A DNA stretch of 64,000 nucleotides, from NCBI GenBank assembly GCA_038363925.1, contig JAQQWL010000011.1, positions 3,658,001-3,722,000 on the forward strand, given 5' to 3'. A program made the translations under genes and the position numbers. Origin of the DNA: Apiospora phragmitis (Eukaryota > Ascomycota > Sordariomycetes > Amphisphaeriales > Apiosporaceae). Of this stretch, positions 50,752-61,056 are shown piece by piece; position 1 is the first letter of the stretch, and the number at the start of each line of letters is the position of its first letter. The notes below the pieces were generated by a model, which was not told the origin of the DNA, searched no databases, and was given only the letters and a program-made list of their open reading frames with translations.

Positions 50752-51518
50752 GGGCCGATATTAATTAATAAGTATAGATGACTCGGCGTAAGTTAATCGG
50801 GTTTCAAGGTGGATCAATACGAAGAAGTACCTTGTACCGAGGGGTTACTGGGATAGACAAGCGAGCAGGGGTTTGATAGAAACTCCGTTAGCTGTAGCTG
50901 TCCGACTCAACAGTATCTATCGCCTCTACACCCTGAGGTTAAGACAGTGATGAATAAGGCTTTTGTATTCGTTCCTATGTAAATAAACTAAGAAGGACCC
51001 TTATAGCTAGTGAAGTCGAGAGCACCGTCGATGTTGTCTTGAGAAGCCGTTTGGTACCCTGACTGCCTACTTCAGACGCCAGGCGATTGTGTGCCAGACT
51101 ACCTGTATGCTACTGGAGGCCAAATGCAGCAACCTCTTCTCTTCACCAATTCCCGTGCTTTCATGATGCCAGTAACCAAGCATTGATACTGATGGCCAGG
51201 AACCGTGTAAGCTGGTTGGCCACAGGAGCACCCGCTCCGTTCAATGCAAAGCTTTCGGCGGGGCTATGGGTAAGTATCGTCCATGACATCAGAGCCAACG
51301 AATCCTTGTGTCACAGCGACTGTTGTCTTCAGAAGAACGGCGTGACAATGCCCAGCTGTTGGATCTTTTACAAATAAACAACATAAAAATTACCAGAACG
51401 GATTCCTCATCATCTGCCAATCTGAAAAACAAAACAAAACAAGGGTTTCTATTCTAGGTTGAGAGCACTGAGCGAACATCACTTAGACACCAGTGACGAC
51501 GACCAACCATATCACATC
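50752..51518. other. Intergenic region beside the island
   Basis: Unique, normal-composition DNA upstream of the OBAP-like gene. The 96-codon open frame at 51087-51377 has no recognisable motif and is probably chance. An A-rich stretch with repeated AAAAC lies at 51424-51441, close to the start of the next gene. Confidence 0.55.
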
Positions 51519-52332
51519 ATGGCCAGTAGCAGCATGGCTCCAGCAGATGTCCCTGGGGGCGAAGTTCCAGCAGGCGACATTGTCCTGGAGACTGGTGCTG
51601 GATTCATTCAGGTACTTTCTTTAACTCCCTACCTGGTATCGTCAGCTTACTGACAGACCGTCTAGGACTTCAGACCTGTGAAGCAGATATGTGCCCACCT
51701 CAACGCTTTTCATACCTACGCCGATGAGCCTGGCCGCTACGTCGAGGCGAACCATTACTGCTCACATCTAACTTCAGGTAATTAACTGGCTGGATACCCC
51801 TCTCACCAACAACTTTACCGCTTCTCCTTCACTGACCATGTCCTCAGATGTGCGCCAATGCATCCTGTACGATGGCCCCGGACCAGACGCCAAACTCATC
51901 GGGATTGAGTACATGGTGACACCCAAAATCTACGAGACGCTGCCGGCCAAGGAGCGCAAGCTCTGGCACTCGCACGTCTTTGAGGTGCGCTCGGGAATGC
52001 TTATTATGCCGGGGCCCACGGCACCGGGAGCGCAGCAGGTCTGGGAGGCGGCCGAGACGGCCGAGATGAAGGAGGTCGTCCACCTCTACGGCAAGGTCTA
52101 CCACCTGTGGCAGACGGACCGCGGCGACGCCCTGCCGTTGGGTGAGCCGAAGCTGATGACCAGCTTCACCGAGGACGGCCAGTTCGATTTCGACAAGGTC
52201 GTCGGCGACCGCGACCGACGATTCGGCGTGGACTACAAACAGAAGCGCGAGATCAGGAAGGATGCTGTGCCCGAGCCCAAAGTCCACGAGGATGCCGATC
52301 ATGCTTGGAAGCAGCGGCGAAACTCCATATAA
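51519..52332 (+). CDS. Oil-body-associated protein-like (OBAP, DUF1264)
   Basis: Three exons, 51519-51611, 51666-51777 and 51848-52332, give about 229 aa with clean phases ([26 protein letters not shown]). Family marks are [65 protein letters not shown] and [16 protein letters not shown]. The full length matches plant OBAPs. Plant relatives sit on seed oil bodies; the biochemical role is unknown, and that of the fungal homologues is unestablished. Start is ATG 51519 ([14 protein letters not shown]), because the longer frame opens only with TTG. It is the first of three co-directional genes next to the transposon island. Confidence 0.88.
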
Positions 52333-52729
52333 AGAAGCGAAGGCCCTTTACCTGGCAGACAGTCAGTCATTAATACCCCCTTGTATAATACTGTATGAGG
52401 ACATGGCTAGAACGGCCTGTCGTGCGTAAGATGTTGCAGCACATTATGATTGGTGGAGCGCAGGGTTGTGCCGCTGTGCGAGAGGAGGTATACGAAGATT
52501 GCCGGTATCATCGGGCGGAGAAAATCAACCGAGATAGATTGTGCAGCTCCAGGGTTGGGGAATATCCCAAGCCCGCATTGTATGTACCTGTATCCCTCAC
52601 TTTGAGAATTCTTTAAAATCCCTTGAAAGCCTGTTTCGTTCTCCAACGCCTCAGTGTGTCATCTTACAAGCTTTGGGTATAAGCCCCTACTATTTCCACT
52701 ACGAAAACAAAATACGGCGTCCCTTCATC
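52333..52729. other. Intergenic region, 397 bp
   Basis: Lies between the OBAP-like and SnoaL-like genes. Small open frames on both strands (for example 52407-52646) have no motif. It presumably contains the terminator of the first gene and the promoter of the second. Confidence 0.55.
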
Positions 52730-53681
52730 ATGGAAGCAGAAGTCGCCGAGTTGAAGCAGCAGGTTGCTATCCTGACAAAGGAACTCTCACGTGTCTCGGA
52801 TGAAGCTGAAGTCCGGAAAACACACTTCAAATACGGCTACTACCTCGACAAATGTCTCTATAGCGAGGTTTGTTCTCGCTCCCTCGCTGCCCCTTTACTC
52901 ACTCAACATTGCCTGACCAAGCAGCGCTCGAGCTGGGAAGCATGGGAACGTGAGTTGCAGCTAAAATCCGTTCGGCACAGGTAGTAAGATATGTACGCAG
53001 ATCACCCAGATACCTACGTCGAGTTCCTTGGTGGTCGCTACCGGGGCAAGGAGGGCGTCAAGCGCCTCTACCAGGGCCGGTTCCAGCAGAGTTTCGTCGC
53101 GGGGCGCAACGGGCCCGTCCGGGGCTTCCTGCTGGACCACCTGATGCTGCAGGACATCATCGACGTGGACCGGACGGGGACGCACGCGTGGTGTCGGATG
53201 CGGACGCTGATGCAGGCGGGCACGCACAAGTCCGTCACCGAGACTCACCCCCGGGGCGCAGTACAGTGGTGGGAGGGCGGACTCTACGAGAACGAATACC
53301 TCAAGGAAGACGGTGTATGGAAACTGTTTCGGTACCGCTACTTCCCCTTCTGGCACGCCGACTTCGCGACCGGCTGGCAGCAGACCCGCGAGGCTTACAT
53401 CCCCTGGCCCACCAAGCCCTTCCCTGAGGACCCCCCTCGGCCCCGACGAGCTCGTCGACCAGAAGATGCTCTGGCCCGACACGCGCGTCGTGCCTTTTCA
53501 CTACCCGCACCCCATCACGGGCGAGCGCGCCAGCGAGGACGACCTCAGGGCGCCGCAGTACGGCCAGGATGCGGGCACGGGAGACCTCCCTCTTTCCTTG
53601 GCTTTGCCGGAAGGTCAGGTGCGACCAGGCGCGGGGTCGAAAGATGAGCCTAAGATCCTGCCAGATCTGGTGCAGAATTGA
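52730..53681 (+). CDS. SnoaL-like (NTF2-fold) domain protein, two apparent frameshifts
   Basis: Small alpha+beta-barrel protein of the SnoaL_4/NTF2-like superfamily, whose members include dehydratases, cyclases and isomerases; substrate unknown. Exon 1 (52730-52867) has a short coiled coil, EVAELKQQVAILTKELS, then KYGYYLDKCLYSE. After an intron (52868-52980) comes VVDMYADHPDTYVEFLGG, but only if one A of 52986-52987 is ignored. The body contains GFLLDHLMLQDIIDVD, HAWCRMRTLMQAGTHKS, VQWWEGGLYENEY and FRYRYFPFWHADF. A second shift lies in the C run 53431-53436: one C too many separates FPEDP from LGPDELVDQKMLWPDTRV. The frame then continues through VVPFHYPHPITGE to the stop at 53681. Corrected length is about 275 aa. 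A different splice choice could explain the first shift but not the second. Confidence 0.8.
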
Positions 53682-53979
53682 GGAGGGAGCCGCCCCAATT
53701 AGGTAGCTGGCTGCATACGAACATGCCTTGGATGCAGGCTGAATACTACTTACCCCAAGTCTGGATGCGGCAGTCTTGATTCGCTGCTAAATCTAGCACC
53801 GAGACGAACAAATTGCGCGATGTTGGAGAAGGAAGAAGCCGTTGGAGGTGCGAGTGTCAACGTTCAATTCATTCAAGACAGACCCGGAGGGGTAACGTTC
53901 TTTATAATCTGTAGAATCGTAGCAGTAACTATCTACACGAATTCAAGTGCGCATCCAGTATAGACTTTGTCCCCCCACG

Positions 53980-55798
53980 ATGGCTCACATCCACGCTCTA
54001 GAGCCACAAGTGGCCAATTCTCACTACGTGAACGGTCGCCTCAATAGTGATACTTCCAAGTTCCCAGACACTGAGGTCTTCAGGGGTATGAACAAGCCCT
54101 CGCGGTTTGAAGGAGACATCTTCGACCTCGAAGTCACGGGCGAGATACCCAAGGAGATCAATGGCACCTTCTACCGCATCCAGCCTGACCATCGATTCCC
54201 GCCCATCTTCGAAGACGACATTCACTTCAATGGCGACGGTAGCGCGACTGCCATCCGAATTGAGAACGGACATGCCGACTTCAAGCAGCGCTATGGTAAG
54301 CCTCAGACCCTCCCCCCTTCTCCTTTAACCCCTTTTCCAGTACGAACGGACCGCTACAACGCCGAGACCGCCGCGCGGCGGAGCCTGTTCGGGCGGTACC
54401 GCAACCCCTTTACGGACAACGAGAGCGTGCGCGGCGTGATCCGGACGGCGGCCAACACCAACATCACGTTCTGGCGCGGGGTGCTGCTGGCGAGCAAGGA
54501 AGACGGCCCGCCGTTCGCGCTGGACCCCACGACGCTCGCGACGCTGGGGCGGTACGACTTCGAGGGCCAGATCACGGCGCCGACGTTCACGGCGCACCCC
54601 AAGTTCGACCCGGACACCGGCGACATGGTGTGCTTCGCGTACGAGGCGGGCAGCAACGGCGCCGACTGCGCGGCCGACGTGGCGGTCTGGACGATCGGCC
54701 GGGAGGACGGCAAGGTGCAGGACGAGGTCTGGTTCCGGGCCCCTTTCGCCGGCATGATCCACGACTGCGGCGTCTCGGCCAACTACGTCGTCCTCCCGCT
54801 CACGCCGCTCAAGATGTCGCTCGAGCGCCTCAAGAACGGCGGCAACAAGTTCGCCTGGGATCCCCAGGAGGACCAATGGTACGGACTGGTGCCGCGGCGC
54901 GGGGCCAAGGCCGAGGACGTGAAGTGGTTCCGAGCGGATAATGGTGTGTCGTCCTTTGCCCCTTTCTCTCGCAGGCCTCAATTATTATTGTGCCCACACA
55001 GCAAACAGAAGAAGAAAAACGGAAGTGTTTGGCAGTGAGTGCTAATATGGTGTCTGCACAGGCTTCCACGGGCACATAGCCGGGTGCTACGAGAACGACG
55101 AGGGAAAAGTGGTGCTGGACCTCACCGTCGCCGACGGCAACGTCTTCTTCTTCTTCCCGCCCGAGGGCACGCCGGACGCGGGCGTGCAGCAGCGCAACCG
55201 GCTGAGCAGCCCGACGTGCCGGTGGCTGCTGGACCCGGCGGCGCCCGCGGGCGCACGCGTGGCGCCGGCGTTGACGTGGCCAACCAACGGCGAGTTCTCG
55301 CGCATCGACGACCGCGTCGTGACCAAGAAGTACCGGCACTTCTGGCAGGCGCGCATCGACCCGGCGCGGCCGTACGACTTCGCCCGCTGCGGCCCGCCCG
55401 CGGGCGGCCTGTTCAACTGTCTGGGCCACTACGCGTGGGACGCCGCGGACGAGGGCGCGGTCGGGACCGAGGACGTCTACTTCGCGGGCCCGACGTCGAC
55501 GTTCCAGGAGCCCAGCTTCATCCCCGGGACGGCGGGGGCGAGGGCGAGGATACTGATCGCCCTGCTGAACCACCTCGACGTGCTGCGCAATGACGTCGTG
55601 ATATTTGATGCTCAGAATCTCGCGGCCGGGCCGCTGGCCACTCTCCGCTTACCTCTGAAGCTGAAGCTAGGGTTCCATGGGAATTTTGTTGACCATAGGG
55701 AGATCGAAGCTTGGTATAAGCGTCGCGAAGAGGAGCTTGGGCCCGTCAAGGTGGCGACTGAACCCTTGCCGTGGCAGCAAGAGATGAATTCTGTATGA
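53980..55798 (+). CDS. Carotenoid oxygenase (CAO-1/lignostilbene dioxygenase-like)
   Basis: Non-heme Fe(II) dioxygenase that cleaves a carbon-carbon double bond in carotenoids, apocarotenoids or stilbenes. Three exons, 53980-54295, 54341-54943 and 55062-55798, give about 551 aa in phase. N-terminal block: [31 protein letters not shown]. The four iron-ligand histidines are present: His191 (FTAHPKFD), His246 (MIHDCGVS), His311 (FHGHIAG) and His512 (GFHGNFVD). The family block QEPSFIPG is also present. The length and the [15 protein letters not shown] block are closer to fungal CAO-1-type stilbene oxygenases than to the longer retinal-forming CarX (inference). Start is ATG 53980. It follows the OBAP-like and SnoaL-like genes on the same strand. 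Confidence 0.9.
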
Positions 55799-55925
55799 AT
55801 TCAACGCAACGTATATCACTCTTTCAATATCCAGAGGTGGCTACAACCCTTTAAGGAACAATCATACAAGCTGTGACATTCTTGTTCTATCTATGTAATG
55901 AGTAGGCTTTCCTAGGTTCTGTCGC

Positions 55926-57649
55926 TCACTTCTTCCACGGCAACTTCTCCCTTCTTCCCGACAACTTCTCCCACGGCAACTTTTCCCAGGGCAAGTTCTT
56001 CAACGGCAGCTTCTCCCACGGGACCAGGGAGGACTTATAGTAATCACACTTTTTGAGGTCGAACTGCTCAGCGTATTCCACCACACTGGGCTTACCACCC
56101 GATATCTTTAGGAGGTACTTCTCATACGGCCCCAGGTTCTCCTCCACCATTGTCCTCACCGCCGGAGCTTCTTCTTCGCGGCCATTATACTCCCATACCC
56201 ATCGCGTGGAATCACCCGAAGAAGCTTCTCCCTCCGCTGCTGTCGGGTCATAGAAATTGGCCAAGACTTTCCGTGGACGCCAGTGTCTGAGTAATGGTGG
56301 ACACTTCCACTCTCCCTCGTCTCCCGGCGAGCGGCCTTCACAGACGAGCCTCACCCGTACGCTGCTGTGAATTCGCTCGTTGGTCTCTTCTAAAAACGTC
56401 GACGTGGTTTTCCCAGTATCCGGGTTGATCTTCTTGTATCTTCCAGGGGTGCGAGGCGTAGTGAGCAGCAGTTTGTAAAAACCACCCGAGGCTCGAACAG
56501 TTTTGTGCAATGCCCACGGACGGACCGGCTTATTTGCCTCTACTATAGGCGATATCGCCCAGTTGTCCACGTATAGACTTTGTTGGTAGTACTTGACGTT
56601 CTTCTTGAAGACGCGAACCAGTGCATCTGGGACGAACTCGACACCGATCGAGGCCAGCTGATCCATCATCCATGCCAACGTCATGTTCGAAACACCCTGG
56701 TCCTCCTCGCCGCCGCCAATGTTAGAGTGGCCGCCAGGAAACCAAACTTGTCGTAGGTCTATGGTCACCTCTGACCCCGCATGTCGTTCCCAAATAGCAG
56801 GACTGAAGGGCCCTCGAATCTCATCCAGTGCCAGGGCTTGGAACGCGTGCTCGATCTTGTCGGATAGATTGGTGTTATACCATTGGTACTCAACGGTACT
56901 GCGAAAAATACTCAGCTTTTCTAGGAACGGAACGGTAGGGATCCCGAGGCTTCCCACCGTGTCCCATACTCCGACTGCTTTGATCTTGATGGGGTCACCA
57001 TCTCCTCCTTTCTCGTGGACTCTGGTGTAGCCCAGTTCGACTAGTCGTGTTCGGTATGCTTCAACGGCCCCGTCGCCTTTGGGTTTGTTCGGGAATGGAA
57101 GTTTGGGAAACGGATCCTCGTAGTTATAGTTCACTGCTCATTGTCAGCATGCGGTGGTATTTAGCCAGCGAGGTGGTTCCATCACTTACTGAAGTTCTGG
57201 CTATCTTTGAAGATGGGGAAGAAATAGTCCATCCCAGTCCGAGTCAAGAGGCCCAGGTTCGTGATCATGCCGGCGATGGAGCGCGCGGTGAAGGCACCGC
57301 GGCTGAAGCCGAGGAGAACGATTTCGTCTCCATCGACATGGTTCGCACAGATGTACGAGTAGGCTTCGCGGATGTTCTCGGCAATACCGACACCAAATGC
57401 ACCACCTAGGATCCGGGAAAGTATGTTTGTGATGCCGGAGCCGGAGCTGGAGCCGGAGCCGACGCCGACTTGGTAGTAAATGACCTGGAACGTACCGTCC
57501 TTGCAGGTCCGAGCGAAGGACCGAGAGATACGTGTGGCGTTAGATGAGGCTGCAAGACGAGGAGTAGGGTTCTGAGGGCTGGCCTTGACGTAATTATCGA
57601 CCGAATTCTGCCAAGTCCCGTCACAACATACTATTATCCGCTTGCCCAT
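55926..57649 (-). CDS. DUF2235 (Tle1-like) alpha/beta hydrolase
   Basis: Two exons, 57649-57190 and 57133-55926, give about 555 aa. The 56-nt intron (GTAAGT, branch CTGAC, CAG) joins DSQNF to MNYNYEDP. Start MGKRIIVCCDGTWQ is the family N-terminus; an in-frame ATG at 57715 would add 22 unconserved residues. The nucleophile elbow GFSRGAFTAR places the catalytic Ser at 116. Further blocks are IKAVGVWDTVGSLGIP and VWFPGGHSNIGGG, the expected catalytic Asp and His regions. The fold is shared with bacterial type VI phospholipase effectors, but the role of the many fungal members is not known. The last 25 or so residues are LPWEK-type repeats. Confidence 0.9.
55928..56020 (-). repeat. Imperfect 15-bp coding repeat (LPWEK units)
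   Basis: Four to six degenerate copies of a unit like CCGTGGGAGAAGTTG encode LPWEKLPLKNLPWEKLPWEK and a final LPWKK at the C-terminus of the DUF2235 protein. Confidence 0.85.
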
Positions 57650-59090
57650 GATGATGTCCACCAAGCGAGGTTGGGGGTGAAAGTATACAGCAAAGTAGGT
57701 GGCGTCGAGCGTCAAACGTCGAGCGTTGAACGTTAAACGTTGAGTGAGTGAGTGAGTGAGGAGGTTGACGGACCAGAATGCTACTGCCTGGGCGTGAAGT
57801 TATAAGAATATGGTTATTCCAACTGCAGCATCACTTGAGGGCCATTCCTTCCTACGCCCGTTGGTTTTCTGGCAGTGGGAAGGAACGCCCGAAACAGACT
57901 CGAAATAGTCAGTCATTCCTGCCGCGCGCCGGAGAACGCCATAAGACGCCGCCAGGCGGAAGGGGTGCATCGGCATTTTGTAGATGTACTCTCAGCTTGG
58001 ACGCCCACCCTCAAGGGTCGCCGAAATGGCGGAGCTCCCATTTCCAAACCTCGCTCGCGTGGGCTTGAAGCGTTGAACAAGAACGGTCATGAGTCCTGGC
58101 CAAGTGGTGGTGTGAGCTGGAGGGAAATGTCAGAATTGTACTACGTAAGCCAGCCGTGGACAGGACATGGTTGCGCTGCAATATTGGCAAGGCAACAAGA
58201 TAAGTGTCAGCTGATGGTTGAGCATGAGGCGGAATCTCAGTCAAGATGATGTCGACGCCAAGGGCCTTGGGGATCATGTCGGCCGCAATGATTAGTGTAC
58301 ACAGCCAAAGCCTTTAGCAACTTAATTGTGTTGGGGGCCACACAGCTGGTCAAGCTGAGTGTCTCGGGTGACGTTACCACTGGCCGGCTCGGCATCTGGA
58401 TGGCTGGCTGTGTATTGCTTTTGTGTTTCACACCTACCGTATTTTCAAAGTACATCTTTGTTGGCATCTTGTTGGCCCGAGCCAATTGCAAATGTTTCTA
58501 AGTCATCTGCCGACACCTTATACGCTGTGGCTGGGTTGAGATATATCAGCTATCATTCGGGGCTGCATCGTGGGTCATGTTCGATACCTAGACTAGCAAG
58601 GATGCAAAGAGGAAACCAAGTTGAGATCTGCCTCGGGAAGAACAGTGGCTGCAGCCCTACGGCGAGCTGGCTATTTCTCAGCCTAACCTTACCCATATGC
58701 TGGTTGGTGGGATAAAGGAGACTGACGTACACGAATGATGGAGCGCTCTTACCAACGACTTCATGTATCTGATCTGACCTTCCTAATGAATCCTACGTGG
58801 TTTAGGCATCTTCTACGATTGATGTGCAGCCACAAAGGAGCTTGTGATGCCCACGTTGTGCTGGGATTGGTTAATACCCCGCGTCTGGGCTTCCTCGTCA
58901 TGCAACCACTACCTTACCTCCCCATCAGACCACGGCGAGATGAGTCAACCACGATGACACACGTAGCGACATGATTGCTGGGAGCCTCTACCGTCTCTCA
59001 AGATACGTATTTGATGTTGATGAATGGAACTTGACAAGGTGCTGTGGGAGATAATACCCAAGAACAAAAAACAACAACAATAACAACACC
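57650..59090. other. Divergent intergenic region, 1.44 kb
   Basis: Lies between the DUF2235 gene (-) and the APH-family gene (+). At 57707-57760 short repeats of the type CGTCGAGCGT/AACGTT are followed by (GAGT)4. Open frames at 57778-58249 and 58295-58715 lack motifs and overlap on both strands, so I do not call a gene. Confidence 0.55.
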
Positions 59091-60170
59091 ATGACCACTG
59101 AACCAAGAGACTCGGGTGTCTCACTGAGCAGTTTCTTCACAAGATGCCATCTCCCCATCGATGCGCGCGGGCAGTGCGATGAATATGTGACAACAAGGTT
59201 TCCGGGGTTGGAAACCAGACCTGCCCCTTTTCAGGGCTACTGCTCCTATACACTACTGGTAGGGGACGCTGTCATCGTCCAGTTCCGACCCGTCGAGCAT
59301 CGCATCAATGCCGATATAGTCCGGGAAGCTTGTGCTATATTCGGCACGCTGGTCCCCGAAGTCAAGCTTCTCGATATCATGGCAGACAACAACAAGCTCC
59401 ATGTGTATTATATGAGACGCTTGACTGGCGTGTCGCTCACAGGCTTCCGGGGATCCACCCGCCACCAGCCTGAAGCCGCCAAAGCCCACAGGCGCCAGAC
59501 TGTGCGCGACTTCGCCCGGTTTCACAGCCAGGCGTGGAAGCATGCGCGGACAAAAGACCAGGTCAGTCCCAAGGGCAGGGTGGGCTCGTCGCTGCGGTGG
59601 CGGCTGGAGACGATGGCGTCGTCATTGCCTGAGCGCTTCCAAAGATTGGCGACCCGGCTGTTGCCAGCCCTCCCGAGCATAGAGGGGCTCCCGTGGACGC
59701 TCAGCCATGGCGACTTCTTGCCCTCGAACATCTTGGTGGACCCACAGACGGGGGAAACGAGCGGCCTTTTGGACTGGGCAGAGGCCGAGTGGTTGCCCTT
59801 CGGTGTAGGCATGTACGGGCTCGAGGAGTTGCTCGGCGAGGTTCGCCAGGGGCAATTCGTCTATTACCCGGAGGCAGATAAGCTCAGGTCTCTATTTTGG
59901 ACTGAGGTCCAATCTCAAATACACGAGCTACGCGGAAACCCTCGTCAGCAGAGAGCCGTGAGGGAAGCACAACTACTCGGGATCTTGCTATGGCACGCCA
60001 TCGCTTTTGATGATGGTAAGCTGAACCGGGTCGTGGAAGAGGGCACCGACGATGGAGAGATCCAGCGCCTCGACGCTTTCTTGCTTAATTGTGAACCCGC
60101 ACCCAAGGCCGGCGTGTCGCGGTTTTCCTTGCCGTCTTTCCTATCGTCAATTCTCCTTTCTCGTAGTTAA
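59091..60170 (+). CDS. APH-family phosphotransferase (kinase-like fold)
   Basis: Single-exon, 359 aa. The aminoglycoside-phosphotransferase/choline-kinase signature is complete: LSHGDFLPSNILVDP with catalytic Asp208 and Asn213, followed by LLDWAEAEWLPFG with metal-binding Asp228. The N-lobe is recognisable (YTLLVGDAVIVQFRP, REACAIFGTLVPEVKLLD). Such proteins are abundant and expanded in filamentous ascomycetes; substrates are generally unknown. The start ATG 59091 follows an A/C-rich leader typical of fungal genes (ACAACAACAATAACAACACC). Confidence 0.88.
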   Translation: MTTEPRDSGVSLSSFFTRCHLPIDARGQCDEYVTTRFPGLETRPAPFQGYCSYTLLVGDAVIVQFRPVEHRINADIVREACAIFGTLVPEVKLLDIMADNNKLHVYYMRRLTGVSLTGFRGSTRHQPEAAKAHRRQTVRDFARFHSQAWKHARTKDQVSPKGRVGSSLRWRLETMASSLPERFQRLATRLLPALPSIEGLPWTLSHGDFLPSNILVDPQTGETSGLLDWAEAEWLPFGVGMYGLEELLGEVRQGQFVYYPEADKLRSLFWTEVQSQIHELRGNPRQQRAVREAQLLGILLWHAIAFDDGKLNRVVEEGTDDGEIQRLDAFLLNCEPAPKAGVSRFSLPSFLSSILLSRS

Positions 60171-61056
60171 TATGTAGATAGCTCTAGCGATATGTTCTCC
60201 ATATCTCGTGTACAAGATATTCGGATACTGGAACGTCATTATTGACAGAAGATACGAGCTACGCCTATTTGACGTGGGGCAGTACAATGGCAAATAGGGG
60301 TAGCTCGTGTATTCTGTTTAACAGGTCTCAGTTTTCAACAACACATAGCCAATACCTAATTATCATCTTGTTATAGTGCTTAAAATCCTAACTATTCCTT
60401 GTTGCTGTTTATATAGCACTGGCGTGAGCAGAATTGAGAACCGAGGTCGCTCGGAACCTAATGAATGCGGGACGATATCCCACACCATTAGGTACTGTTG
60501 ACAATCCCCGATAATGTCCACAGACAAGATCCTTAGCGACTGTTGAAATCCCTGCCTCAGAATCGAGTGGCCGCCGCTAATATTTCTATGAGATTGATGC
60601 TTATCAGGCCAAGTTGGACGTTGCTAATGGTTTTACCAGAGAGATCCAGCAAGGAAGGAAGGGGCGACGTTAATCAAGCCGTGACTGCCATTTCCGTTGG
60701 AGTTTAGGTACCTGCACTTACGCTGGCAAATTTGATTTGATGCCTTGACTGGCAGTATTTACATACCTAAGGCTACATGTAGGTGCTTGATACATGTAGT
60801 ACGTAAGGTTGCTTCAAAAAGCCATGCAGAGTCTGTCTGTTCTTGGTGACATCCGGATAATTGTACCAACTAGACCTCTTCTCAGACATGATGATACTTG
60901 ATCAAGAGGCCATTTTCAAGAATTGATTAGGACTACGCACAAGATCATCCGGTCAATCTCCTCACTCTCTTGTCTACTTCCAACGACCCCAAAGGTTCGC
61001 ATTCGCAGACAAGTGCTCAAACACATGTTCTGTGTTGCAAAGTTGGGCTTGGCAAC
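60171..61056. other. Intergenic region, 886 bp
   Basis: Includes the 3' flank of the APH-family gene and the upstream region of the MEIOB-like gene. Short TACCTAAGG-like strings occur near 60708 and 60767. The open frame extending upstream from 61057 to 60970 begins with TTG. No other gene is seen. Confidence 0.55.

Noticed and set aside
51087..51377. 96-codon open frame upstream of the OBAP-like gene
   Set aside because: No domain or motif, no fungal-type codon pattern, and no intron-exon context; it may only be part of a leader.
57778..58715. Several overlapping frames of 60-124 codons between the DUF2235 and APH-family genes
   Set aside because: They overlap on both strands, contain low-complexity sequence and show no recognisable domain.
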